Assembly (NCBI GenBank): GCA_947069175.1
Contig: CAMTDV010000027.1
Span: 43,475,369-43,539,368, forward strand
Direction: 5' to 3'
Origin: Scalesia atractyloides
Lineage: Eukaryota; Streptophyta; Magnoliopsida; Asterales; Asteraceae
Length of the DNA: 64,000 nucleotides
This document shows positions 56,517 through 64,000 of the stretch, in pieces. The stretch's first letter is position 1; each line of letters begins with the position of its first letter. The notes under the pieces were generated by a model that searched no databases, was not told the origin of the DNA, and saw only the letters and a list, made by a program, of their open reading frames with translations. A program made the position numbers and the translations under genes.

Positions 56517-57715
56517 ATGTCTGCTAGACACTCTCGAGGTGGTAGAAGGTCAGGAAGATCTGGCGAGCGCATGGCTGCTCAAATAGCCCAACAAATGGTT
56601 GTCGTACTTCCGACATCGTAGTTCAAGTTCAACAAGCCCTTGCGGCTAATCCCATCAACCCAACAAATCAAGAATGCCAAAATGTCACCAATCCTCCCCC
56701 CAACACCACCAAATACACCTACAAGCACTTCAACTCCTACGATCCTCCAAAATAAAAGGGGACTGAAGGTGTCACCGCCCTCCTCCGTTGGTTTGAGGAG
56801 ATGGAAAGCACTTTTCTCAACTGCGATTGTCCTGATGATCGCAAGGTGCGATATGCTACCGGTCGTTTGTATGGGGTAGCACTTACATGGTGGAATGCGG
56901 AGAAAGGTAGGCGAGGTGTTGAAGCCGCTGTGGCCTTAACTTGGGAAGAGTTGAGGGAATCAAGAAATTAGAGGATGAGTTTTAGTTTTTGAAACAAAAG
57001 GAGGGAGACCATATAACATGCAATAAAAGATTCCTCGAGTTGAATAAGATGGTTCCCAACTTGTTCACTCCACTCTACCGACTCATCGAACACTACATTC
57101 GAGGTCTTCCCTCGAAAATTCAGGATTCCGTGATGAGTACTACGCCTGCAACTCTTGAGGCTGCAATGGAGCTAGCTACTGAGCTCACGGAAAATCGCAT
57201 CAGAAATGACGATTTTAAAGATGAGAAGAAGAAAGACAAGGCACCTGCTGAAACCCCAACCCCAACCTAAATAGGATTGTCTTCTAAGTTTGCTGGTAAA
57301 AGGAAACGCAATTGGAAGAATTTCGCTGTTACTCAAACCAATCCCCCTATCACTGCCGCCCCAATCACACAAGTTGCTCCCCCTGCCGCACCATTTAAGA
57401 AACCATACACCGGATCTCATCCAAAATGCAACTGATGTCAATACTATCACCCTCCTGAGAACCCATGCCTTCATTGCACAAGTTGTGGCCGTGTAGGTCA
57501 TACAATTCAAACTTGTCGCATCATTAAAAGACCAAACCGCAATCAACCTCAAGCCCAACCCAACAACCAAGTGGTAGGCCAAGCCCAATACCAACAACCT
57601 CTACTCTTACCACCTACTACCAACCCAACTACCCTATGATACAACCAGTCAGAGCCTGTTTTAATTGTGGTGATCCAACCCATTTCTGAAACACTTGCCC
57701 ACGTTTGGTGAACAT
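56517..57715 (+). pseudogene. Gag of element B
   Basis: ATG at 56517 (MSARHSRGGRRSGRSGERMA). A shift near 56620 is followed by capsid blocks YKHFNSYDPP, TALLRWFEEMESTFLNCDCP and ATGRLYGVALTWWNAEKG, then in 56989-57270 FLELNKMVPNLFTPLYRLIE and IEHYIRGLPSKIQDSVMSTT. Knuckles: CLHCTSCGRVGHTIQTC in one frame and CFNCGDPTHF with TGA at 57687 (Arg in relatives) then NTCP. Several stops and shifts make it inactive. Confidence 0.82.
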
Positions 57716-58345
57716 CATAAATGCCCAAGCTCAAGCCAATCCAGTGAACCAAGCCAACCAAGCCAATCCACCCGCAAGAGGAAGAGCTTTCAACATCAAT
57801 GCCAATCAAGCTAGAGCTGATAATAATGTGGTTAATGGTACGTATCTCATTAACGGAACTTATGCATCTATTTTATTTGACACTGGTGCGGATAAGAGTT
57901 TTGTGTCTTTAGAGTTCGAATCTTTATTTGATTTACCTCGCGTTAGTCTAGCCAAATCATTCACGGTGGAAGTCGCTGATGGTGAACCTATTACGTTAGA
58001 CTCAATTATTCTTGATTGCACTCTTACTTTCAATAATCATGACTTTTCAATTGATCTCATCCCGATGAAGTTGGGTAGTTTTGACGTCATCATCGGAACG
58101 GACTGGCTTAGTCAGCATCACGCTGAAGTTGTTTGTTATGAGAAGTTTATTCGAATTCCTCTCGCTGACGGTCAAACTTTACGTATTTTTGGTGAAACCC
58201 CCTCCAAAGGACTCAAATTGATGTCATGCCTCCAAGCTCGAAGATACATTCACAAAGACTATATCACATTCTTAGCTCACATCGTCAAAAAAGAAGTAAG
58301 GACAAGAAGCTCTAAGATATTCCAATCGTCAAAGAATTTCCTCAA
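57716..58345 (+). pseudogene. Protease of element B
   Basis: YASILFDTGADKSFVSLEFE has the intact DTGA active site, followed by FTVEVADGEPITLDSIILDC, DLIPMKLGSFDVIIGTDWLS and the linker. The 248-residue open segment (57705-58451) changes frame near 58290-58345, before RT. Of the three Gypsy proteases read in the window, this one keeps its catalytic motif. Confidence 0.82.
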
Positions 58346-59190
58346 GTGTTTCCCGACAATGTTTCAGGACCTCCTCCTGTATGGGAAGTCGAATTCCGAA
58401 TCGATCTTGTACCTGGTACTACACCAGTTGCAAAATATCCATATCCGTTAGCCCCCTCTGAAATGCAAGAGTTAGCTAGTCAGTTGCAAGAGTTAACTGA
58501 CAAGGGATTTATACGTCCTAGCTCGTCACCTTGGGGAGCGCTGGTTCTTTTCGTAAAGAATAAAGATGGGACTTTTTGAACTGTATTGGCTATCGAGAGT
58601 TCAATAAGCTGACTATCAAAAACCGCTATCCTTTACCTCGTACCGATGACCTTTTAGATCAGCTTCAGGGTGCCACCTATTTCTCAAAAGTCGATCTTCG
58701 TTCTGGTTATCACCAACTTAGAGTGCGTGAAGAAGACATTCCAAAGACTGCTTTTCGAACTCGATACGGTCACTATGAATTCATGATTATGCCTTTTGGC
58801 TTGACCAATGCTCCTGCTGTTTTCATGGATTTGATGAATAGGGTGTGTAAACCCTATACCTTGATCGTTTTGTTATAGTCTTCATTGATGATATTCTTAT
58901 TTATTCTAAGACCAAATCCGACCATGAACGACATCTTCGACTCATCCTCATACTTTTGAAAACCGAAAATCTTTACGCTAAGTTCTCGAAATGTGAGTTT
59001 TGGTTGAAAGAGGTACAATTTCTTAGTCATGTCGTTAACGACAAAGGGATTCATGTCGACCCTGCAAAGATCAAAGCTGTGCAAGAATGGCAAGCGCCAC
59101 GCACTCCTACTGAAGTTAGGTCATTTCTTGGTCTAGCTGGTTATTATCGACGTTTCATCGCAAATTTTTCATGTATTGCCGTACCACTCA
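58346..59190 (+). pseudogene. Reverse transcriptase of element B
   Basis: FPDNVSGPPPVWEVEFRIDL, LQELTDKGFIRPSSSPWGAL, TGA at 58577 (usually Arg in GTFR), CIGYREFNKLTIKNRYPLPR, YFSKVDLRSGYHQLRVREED and MPFGLTNAPAVFMDLMNRVC. A frame change near 58850 is followed by the catalytic FIDDILIYSK (58880-58910) and NLYAKFSKCEFWLKEVQFL, FLGLAGYYRRFIANFSCIA. Confidence 0.85.
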
Positions 59191-59657
59191 CAGTCTTGAC
59201 TCATAAGGGCAAATCTTTCAATTGGGGGCCCAAGCAAGCAGAGGCTTTCCAAACTTTTAAACAAAAACTTTGTGATGCACCTATCCTTACTCTTCCTGAT
59301 GGTTGCGAGGACTTTGTGGTTTATTATGACGCGTCAGGGCATGGACTAGGTTGTGTCCTAATGCAAAGAGGAAAGGTGATAGCTTATGCCTCAAGGAAAC
59401 TCAAAGTACATGAAAAGAACTATACCACTCACGACCTAGTACTTGGAGCAGTCCTGTTCGCTCTAAAGATATGGAGACATAACCTCTATGGTACTAAGTG
59501 TGAAATATACACTGACCACAAGAGCCTTCAACATATCTTCAATCAAAAAGAGTTGAACATGAGGCAACGACGATGGGTCGAACTCTTAAATGATTACGAT
59601 TGTGAAATCCGTTATCATCCTGGCAAGGCTAATGTTGTAGCTGATGCTCTTAGTTGA
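59191..59657 (+). pseudogene. RNase H of element B
   Basis: VVYYDASGHGLGCVLMQRGK (first Asp), then HEKNYTTHDLVLGAVLFALK, where the Glu of THDLELGAV is Val, then CEIYTDHKSLQHIFNQKELN (Asp) and GKANVVADALS with TGA at 59655 (Arg in relatives). The frame is continuous with RT from 58956. The lost Glu and the stop both predict inactivity. Confidence 0.82.
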
Positions 59658-60503
59658 AAAGAGTATGCAAACTCCATCCATCTTTTGTGTTCTCAAATTA
59701 TAGCAAATCTTCAAAATCGAATTCGAGTAGCTCAACATATTTCTATCACGGAAAATGATGTACGAGATGAATTATCTTGTGGAGCTGAAAGCAAATTAGA
59801 ATCAAAGTCCGATGGTATCCTTTACTACTTAAATCGTATTTGGGTACCTGATCCTGACGATATTCATGTTTTTCTTATGAATGAGGCTCATAAAACACGA
59901 TACTCTATACATCCAGGTGCTGATAAGATGTATCAAGACCTACGATACTCATAACGGTGGCCTGGCATGAAGAAGGATATCGCCATTTTTGTCTCTAAGT
60001 GCCTCACGTGTTCTAAGGTTAAAGCTGAGCACCAACGACCTTCAGGATTACTCGTCCAACCTGAAATACCTGTTTGGAAGTGGGAAAACATAACCATGGA
60101 CTTCATTACCGGGTTACCTCGCACCTCCAGTGGGTATGACACAATCTGGGTTATCATTGATCGTCTCACTAAATCAGCTCATTTCATTCCAATCCGCGAA
60201 GATTACAAGAATGAAACGTTAGCTTGTATCTATATTGATGAAATTGTAAGCCGTCATGGGGTGCCTTTAAGTATCATTTCGGATCGGGACGGCCGTTTCA
60301 CTTCACAAACTCTTGAAGACATGTTGCGAGCATGTGTCATAGACTTCAAGGGCAATTGGGATACTCATCTACCATTAGTTGAATTTTTGTACAACAATAG
60401 CTATCATTCAAGCATCGGCATGGCTCCTTTTGAAGCCCTATATGGTCGTAAGTGCCGATCTCCTATATGTTGGCACGAAATCGGTGAAGCACAAATCACT
60501 TGA
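59658..60503 (+). pseudogene. Integrase of element B, part of core deleted
   Basis: HHCC finger: MNEAHKTRYSIHPGADKMY, then CLTCSKVKAEH after a TAA at about 59952. The first Asp is in TMDFITGLPR and the second in ISDRDGRFTSQ. The text then jumps to TLEDMLRACVIDFKGNWDTH. About 35 residues, including HPQTDGQSERT with the catalytic Glu, are missing in frame. The frame ends with TGA at 60501 (Arg in relatives). Confidence 0.85.
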
Positions 60504-61041
60504 CCTGAGTTGATTCAAGAAACGACTGATAAAATTCTACAGATCCGCAACAATCTTCTAGCAGCTCAAATTCGTCAAAAGAGTTACACTGATAAACGAC
60601 GAAAGCCACTTGAGTTTTTTTTGTTGGCGATCAAGTACTTTTGAAAGTATCACCATGGAAGGGAGTGGTTCGTTTTGGTCCAAAAGACAAGCTAGCACCA
60701 TGCTATGTGGTACCATTCAAAATACTCGAAAGGGTTGGTCCTGTAGCTTACAAGCTTGACTTACCAGAAGAACTCAACATAATTCATCCCAGGTTCCATA
60801 TATCAAACTTGAAAAAGTGTATCGCTTACCGTTGGAAGATATCCAGATCGATGAATCAATGCATTTCGTGGAAAGACCTATAGAAATCATGGACTTCGGT
60901 GAGAAGCGTTTAAGACGAAGTCGCATTCCAATAGTCAGGGTACGTTGGGAATCAAAACAAGGACCTGAGTTTACTTCGCAACACGAAGACTCAATGCGTG
61001 AAAAATACCCGCATCTGTTTCTAGTTACACCTACTACTTAA
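60504..61041 (+). pseudogene. Integrase C-terminus and chromodomain-like tail, element B
   Basis: KVSPWKGVVRFGPKDKLAPC, YVVPFKILERVGPVAYKLDL and IIHPRFHISNLKKC, then after a frame change VERPIEIMDFGEKRLRRSRI, PIVRVRWESKQGPEFTSQHE and MREKYPHLF. The Trp of TWE is changed to Ser. Same architecture as element A. Confidence 0.78.
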
Positions 61042-61060
61042 ATTTCGGGACGAAATTTCT

Positions 61061-61075
61061 AAAAGTAGGGGATTC
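61061..61075 (+). other. Polypurine tract of element B
   Basis: AAAAGTAGGGGATTC lies directly before the 3' LTR. Confidence 0.7.
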
Positions 61076-61289
61076 TATAACATTCGTTGTTAAACGGGTT
61101 TCAAACCCGCTTCGTTAAATAATTCAAGTGTGGAATTTAAAGTCCCGTTGCGTATGTTTCATCATTTAACAAGAGTTATTAAATTATAATTATACAGTTA
61201 TTGATTAATGATTATTAGATAAAATTAAATAAAAGATGATAATATGATAAATAAAACCTTTTAAAATATATATAAATATAAAAATAAAA

Positions 61290-61362
61290 GGGACAGCAGG
61301 GTTTCGAACCCGGGTTCCTCCACAAACTCACACACCAAAACACCACTGAACCACACACACTC
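61290..61362 (-). promoter_or_regulatory. tRNA-like module 2 copy, 3' LTR
   Basis: B box GGTTCGAAACC (minus, 61300-61310) and A box TGGTTCAGTGGTG (minus, about 61341-61353), with a T4 run after (AAAA on the plus strand just before 61290). Confidence 0.65.
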
Positions 61363-61933
61363 TATGTTCAAACTAGACAACAAATAAAACTTATAATGAA
61401 ACCCGCAAACAACCTGCAAGTTCATGTCTGTAACTGCCGAAACTACAAATCCAATAAATCTAGCTCAATCAGCGATTTTATTAATCAAACGAGTATAACT
61501 GATGTTTGAATATCAGTTATAACCGTAGTGGACTAGTCAATTCAATAAAAAATCCGTTTAAATTGAAATGATTAAAAATTGAATTCTGAAACCGAAATCA
61601 AGATGGGCATTGCCTATAAATTCTGGTTGCAAATCATTCTAAACTCGTTCATTCACTCAATCATCATCAAAGAAATCTCTCTATTCAAGCTTCTGTTCAA
61701 AATAAACCTTCGCCGGAGTTCTTGCTCGTTACCGGAATCCAACCGGAAAGTGGTCATAACTCATCTCCGATTGGTAGATTCACTTTAACTCTCTTCAATA
61801 TCAATTGTTCAATAAGTTTATGTTAATCAAACCGTTTAATTCGTTTAAACTTGCGGGATGATGTTCTGGGTAATTTAAATGAAGAAGATGAAGTTTTATC
61901 AATGTATAAATATAATTAAAAACGGGTTTATAA

Positions 61934-62042
61934 TCGGGTTAGACACACAGTCCAGTGGTGGACTGTCTGCAATCACAAAGCACATGTCCCGGGTTCGACT
62001 TGCACACATTACCAATTTTCTGGAATAAAAACCAAACTTTTT
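61934..62042 (+). promoter_or_regulatory. tRNA-like module 3 copy, 3' LTR
   Basis: Leader CGGGTTAGACACA, A-box-like CAGTCCAGTGG (61948-61958), B-box-like GGTTCGACTTG (61992-62002), T5 at 62038-62042. Confidence 0.65.
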
Positions 62043-62096
62043 AATTTATTCAGCTCATCCTTGAGCATGTGTATAAACTTAATGTAAATCAAGGTT

Positions 62097-62186
62097 ATTC
62101 GTGTCAGACACACAACCCAAATAGTTGGGCTGTGTGCGCGTGGGTTGAGGGTCGCAGGTTCGAATCGTGATGTTTCAACCGATTTT
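62097..62186 (+). promoter_or_regulatory. tRNA-like module 4 copy, 3' LTR
   Basis: Leader TTCGTGTCAGACACA, B box GGTTCGAATCG (62157-62167), T4 at 62183-62186. The A box is degenerate. Confidence 0.6.
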
Positions 62187-62235
62187 GAAGATTTATAAAC
62201 CTTTTAATTAAAAAAAATCTGAACTAATCTAATTA

Positions 62236-62236
<1 letters not shown>

Positions 62237-62316
<80 letters not shown>
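62237..62316. repeat. (TA)n microsatellite
   Basis: About 40 TA units. The matching place in the 5' LTR (54574-54593) has only about 10, so the run expanded after insertion or is an assembly artefact. Confidence 0.9.
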
Positions 62317-62317
<1 letters not shown>

Positions 62318-62336
62318 CAAAAACAGAGATTATTTC

Positions 62337-62476
62337 GGGTTAGACACGTAGCTCAGTTGGTAGAGCTGCGTGCATGTATACAGGAGGTCAGGAGTTTGAA
62401 CCTCACACGCTGCCAAAAATAAACATGATCCGACTGGCCTGACTGGTCAAACCTGATAAGGCCAAACATTTTTTTT
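62337..62476 (+). promoter_or_regulatory. tRNA-like module 5 copy, 3' LTR
   Basis: A box TAGCTCAGTTGG (62349-62360), B-box-like GAGTTTGAACC (62392-62402), T8 at 62469-62476. Same layout as in the 5' LTR. Confidence 0.65.
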
Positions 62477-63425
62477 AATTTTAATTTTATTTTATTTCTT
62501 TATTATTATTATTTAAAAATCATTTAAAATACTCAAAAATAAGATTTTTTAAAGTTTAAAAATTGTATTAATACCACAAAAATAATACCTAAAATCTAAT
62601 AAAAAGCACTAACTAAAAATATTAACTTCATACAAAAATTTATTTATTTATCGAATTATTACGTGATTATTTAGGTTAGTTTCCCCCGTCGGTTAAATCC
62701 TAAATTGTGCGGCATCGCTATCAATTCCGAGAAACGCACCCACTGTGAGTGAATCCTTACAAATTCCCCTTTTTAATTCGTGTTTTGGGGTGTATCATGT
62801 GTCATCTACATATTTTATTTAATCAAACACTTGTGCTAACACCATTATATGATCTAATGTGTATGTAATTTTTGTTGTTGTTATATGTGGTTACATTTTA
62901 TCATTTTAGTGTAATCATTCACATAAGGCCCATCAGTTCCTCGTTGGATACGAGTTGAGCATCGCGTGCCTCATTAGATCGGCTCTGTTTGATTGAGCCT
63001 TGATCTCACAGTCATCATTTATCATGCTCATGTGTACATTGTTGATGTTATGTGGTTTGTGATTAAAATTATATATGCATATGCTCATATTTGGTCTATG
63101 CACATATTTTTATAACTAATTCGTTTAAATGTTTAATTTAGATTTACTCCCAAACTTTTGTTGACCCAAACCTTTATTTTACACATGATACAGGTGGACA
63201 GGCTGAGGAGAGGAACACCTAGGATTGGCTTTAGAAGATGAATAAAATATGTCTTGTTTAGAACAATTTTTCTTGTGTTTCTATGTTTCTATGTGTTTGG
63301 ATATTCTCTTTTAAATTTACAATAATAAATATGAAACTTAAATATAGTAAATGTCATGAACTTTGATGAAAACCCAATCATGCCCCGACTTTTATTTCCG
63401 CTGCGGGTCAGTGTGTGACACAGCC

Positions 63426-63986
63426 AGTGAAAAACGCTGGCGCTATCACCCTCGCCGTAGGTTTTGTCGTCCTCCCGCTGGGTGTACCGCTCCGCTTGGG
63501 GACGCGGGCTCAACCGTGAGTGGAGAGATGCTCACCTAAGATAGTGAGACTCCGGTTTAGGCGGCGGTTGTGTGTACTCTGTCTCTTGGGGACGAAGGTC
63601 ATATGGTACACTCGCCCCCGCTGGCGAGTTGTAACTCAATATCCTTGGTGCAGGTGAAGCTTGCACCTGAACAGCGGGCTGTAGTGGGGCAGCATGAGTG
63701 TTTGTTTATGCGCAGAGCTGCGTATAGACGACATTCAGGGCCGTCTGAGACTTTATGTACCAAGATACCGGGGTCTCACCCGGGGTAAGACCGATGTGAT
63801 CGGTACAAAGGGAGTCTCCAGTTGGGCTCTGGGAGTGACCAGGATGTTTACACGGCCAGAGCTGTGTTGAGTTCCGGCATTCTCGGAAGAATTTTCTTCC
63901 ACTTGTCCGTCGATTCGAGAGGCATGAACTGGGTTCTTGCCTTCGGCTCGAGGATCTCGTGGGGTGTTTGATGGGAAATCAGCCAT
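63426..63986 (-). pseudogene. Gag N-terminal part of Tat element
   Basis: ATG at 63986 (MADFPSNTPRDPRAEGKNP) opens a hydrophilic 77-residue frame that stops at 63753. Past a degraded stretch, QAERYTQREDDKTYGEGDSA leads to the insertion point of element B at 63425, beyond which gag continues at 53110. The N-terminal region of Tat gag is long and poorly conserved, so the assignment rests on position. Confidence 0.55.
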
Positions 63987-64000
63987 ATGAACGTAAGGCT

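Larger units (their letters stand above)
53116..63420 (+). mobile_element. Chromodomain Gypsy element B (Tekay/Del-like)
   Basis: A 10.3-kb plus-strand element inserted in Tat gag. The LTRs start TGTAACATTC and end TGTGACA. CAACC (53111-53115) and CAGCC (63421-63425) are the likely target duplication, with one mismatch. Its order is primer site, gag, protease, RT, RNase H, integrase, chromodomain-like tail, purine tract. The LTR holds five tRNA-like modules, its most unusual feature. All genes carry stops or deletions. Confidence 0.9.
61076..63420 (+). repeat. 3' LTR of element B
   Basis: 2345 bp. Compared with the 5' LTR it lacks about 290 bp (homologous to about 53196-53485, including module 1) and has an expanded (TA)n run. 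Its first TG is TA. The pol II TATA box is at about 61613-61620. Confidence 0.88.
30750..64000 (-). mobile_element. Tat-lineage Ty3/Gypsy retrotransposon (host of two nested elements)
   Basis: The minus-strand order is gag (from 63986), protease, RT/RNase H, a second archaeal-type RNase H and integrase ending at 48209. A plus-strand extra gene (32570-47833), a purine tract and the 3' LTR (about 30750-32015) follow. The second RNase H and an extra ORF between pol and the 3' LTR mark the Tat (Ogre/Retand/Grande) lineage. The 5' LTR and primer site lie beyond the window. Removing the two inserted elements leaves about 11 kb in view. Confidence 0.82.

Overview
This window is a piece of plant nuclear genome, almost entirely nested LTR retrotransposons. 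It contains one clear cellular gene, an intron-containing pentatricopeptide-repeat (PPR) gene at about 26.6-28.3 kb. Lineage is inferred, not shown. The tRNA-Met and tRNA-Asp type primer sites, the Athila, Tat and chromodomain-Gypsy protein types and the AT-rich spacers fit a eudicot. The antisense 'putative gypsy-type transposase' gene and the exact Gypsy protein style recall Asteraceae genomes (moderate confidence). There is no bacterial operon, CRISPR array or rRNA gene.

Layout. (1) 1.8-4.5 kb: a minus-strand non-autonomous LTR element (LARD/TRIM-like) with TTCGTACGAA repeats just upstream of its TATA box. (2) 4.8-16.6 kb: a minus-strand Athila-lineage Gypsy with 1.6-kb LTRs, a decayed pol and a post-pol ORF; it is full of GC-rich palindromes of the CACGGCCCCGTG type. 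(3) 17.5-19.1 kb: the 3' end of a second Athila copy, inverted relative to the first. (4) 19.25-25.5 kb: a minus-strand Copia element (gag, protease, integrase, RT, RNase H, all broken) with a truncated 3' LTR and a tandem-repeat leader. (5) 26.6-28.3 kb: the PPR gene. (6) 29.0-30.75 kb: a tRNA-derived SINE and a fold-back (MITE-like) element with a partial extra copy. (7) From about 30.75 kb to beyond the right edge: a minus-strand Tat-lineage Gypsy. It carries gag-pol with a second, archaeal-type RNase H and, on the opposite strand between pol and the 3' LTR, a multi-exon gene with its own TATA box.

Two chromodomain (Tekay/Del-like) Gypsy elements are nested in the Tat element. Element A (33.43-45.40 kb) splits exon 2 of the antisense gene and has a perfect CTTGG target duplication. 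Element B (53.12-63.42 kb) splits the Tat gag and has a one-mismatch duplication, CAACC/CAGCC.

How the parts relate. Every autonomous element is inactivated by stops, frameshifts or loss of catalytic residues. Many stops are explained by C-to-T change at CGA or CAG codons, the scar expected of cytosine methylation. Three features stand out as least ordinary. The LTR of element B holds five tRNA-like modules, each with A-box and B-box-like sequence and a following T-run. The antisense gene in the Tat element looks like a complete pol II gene. The Athila element carries many copies of one GC-rich palindrome. None of these can be proved functional from sequence alone.
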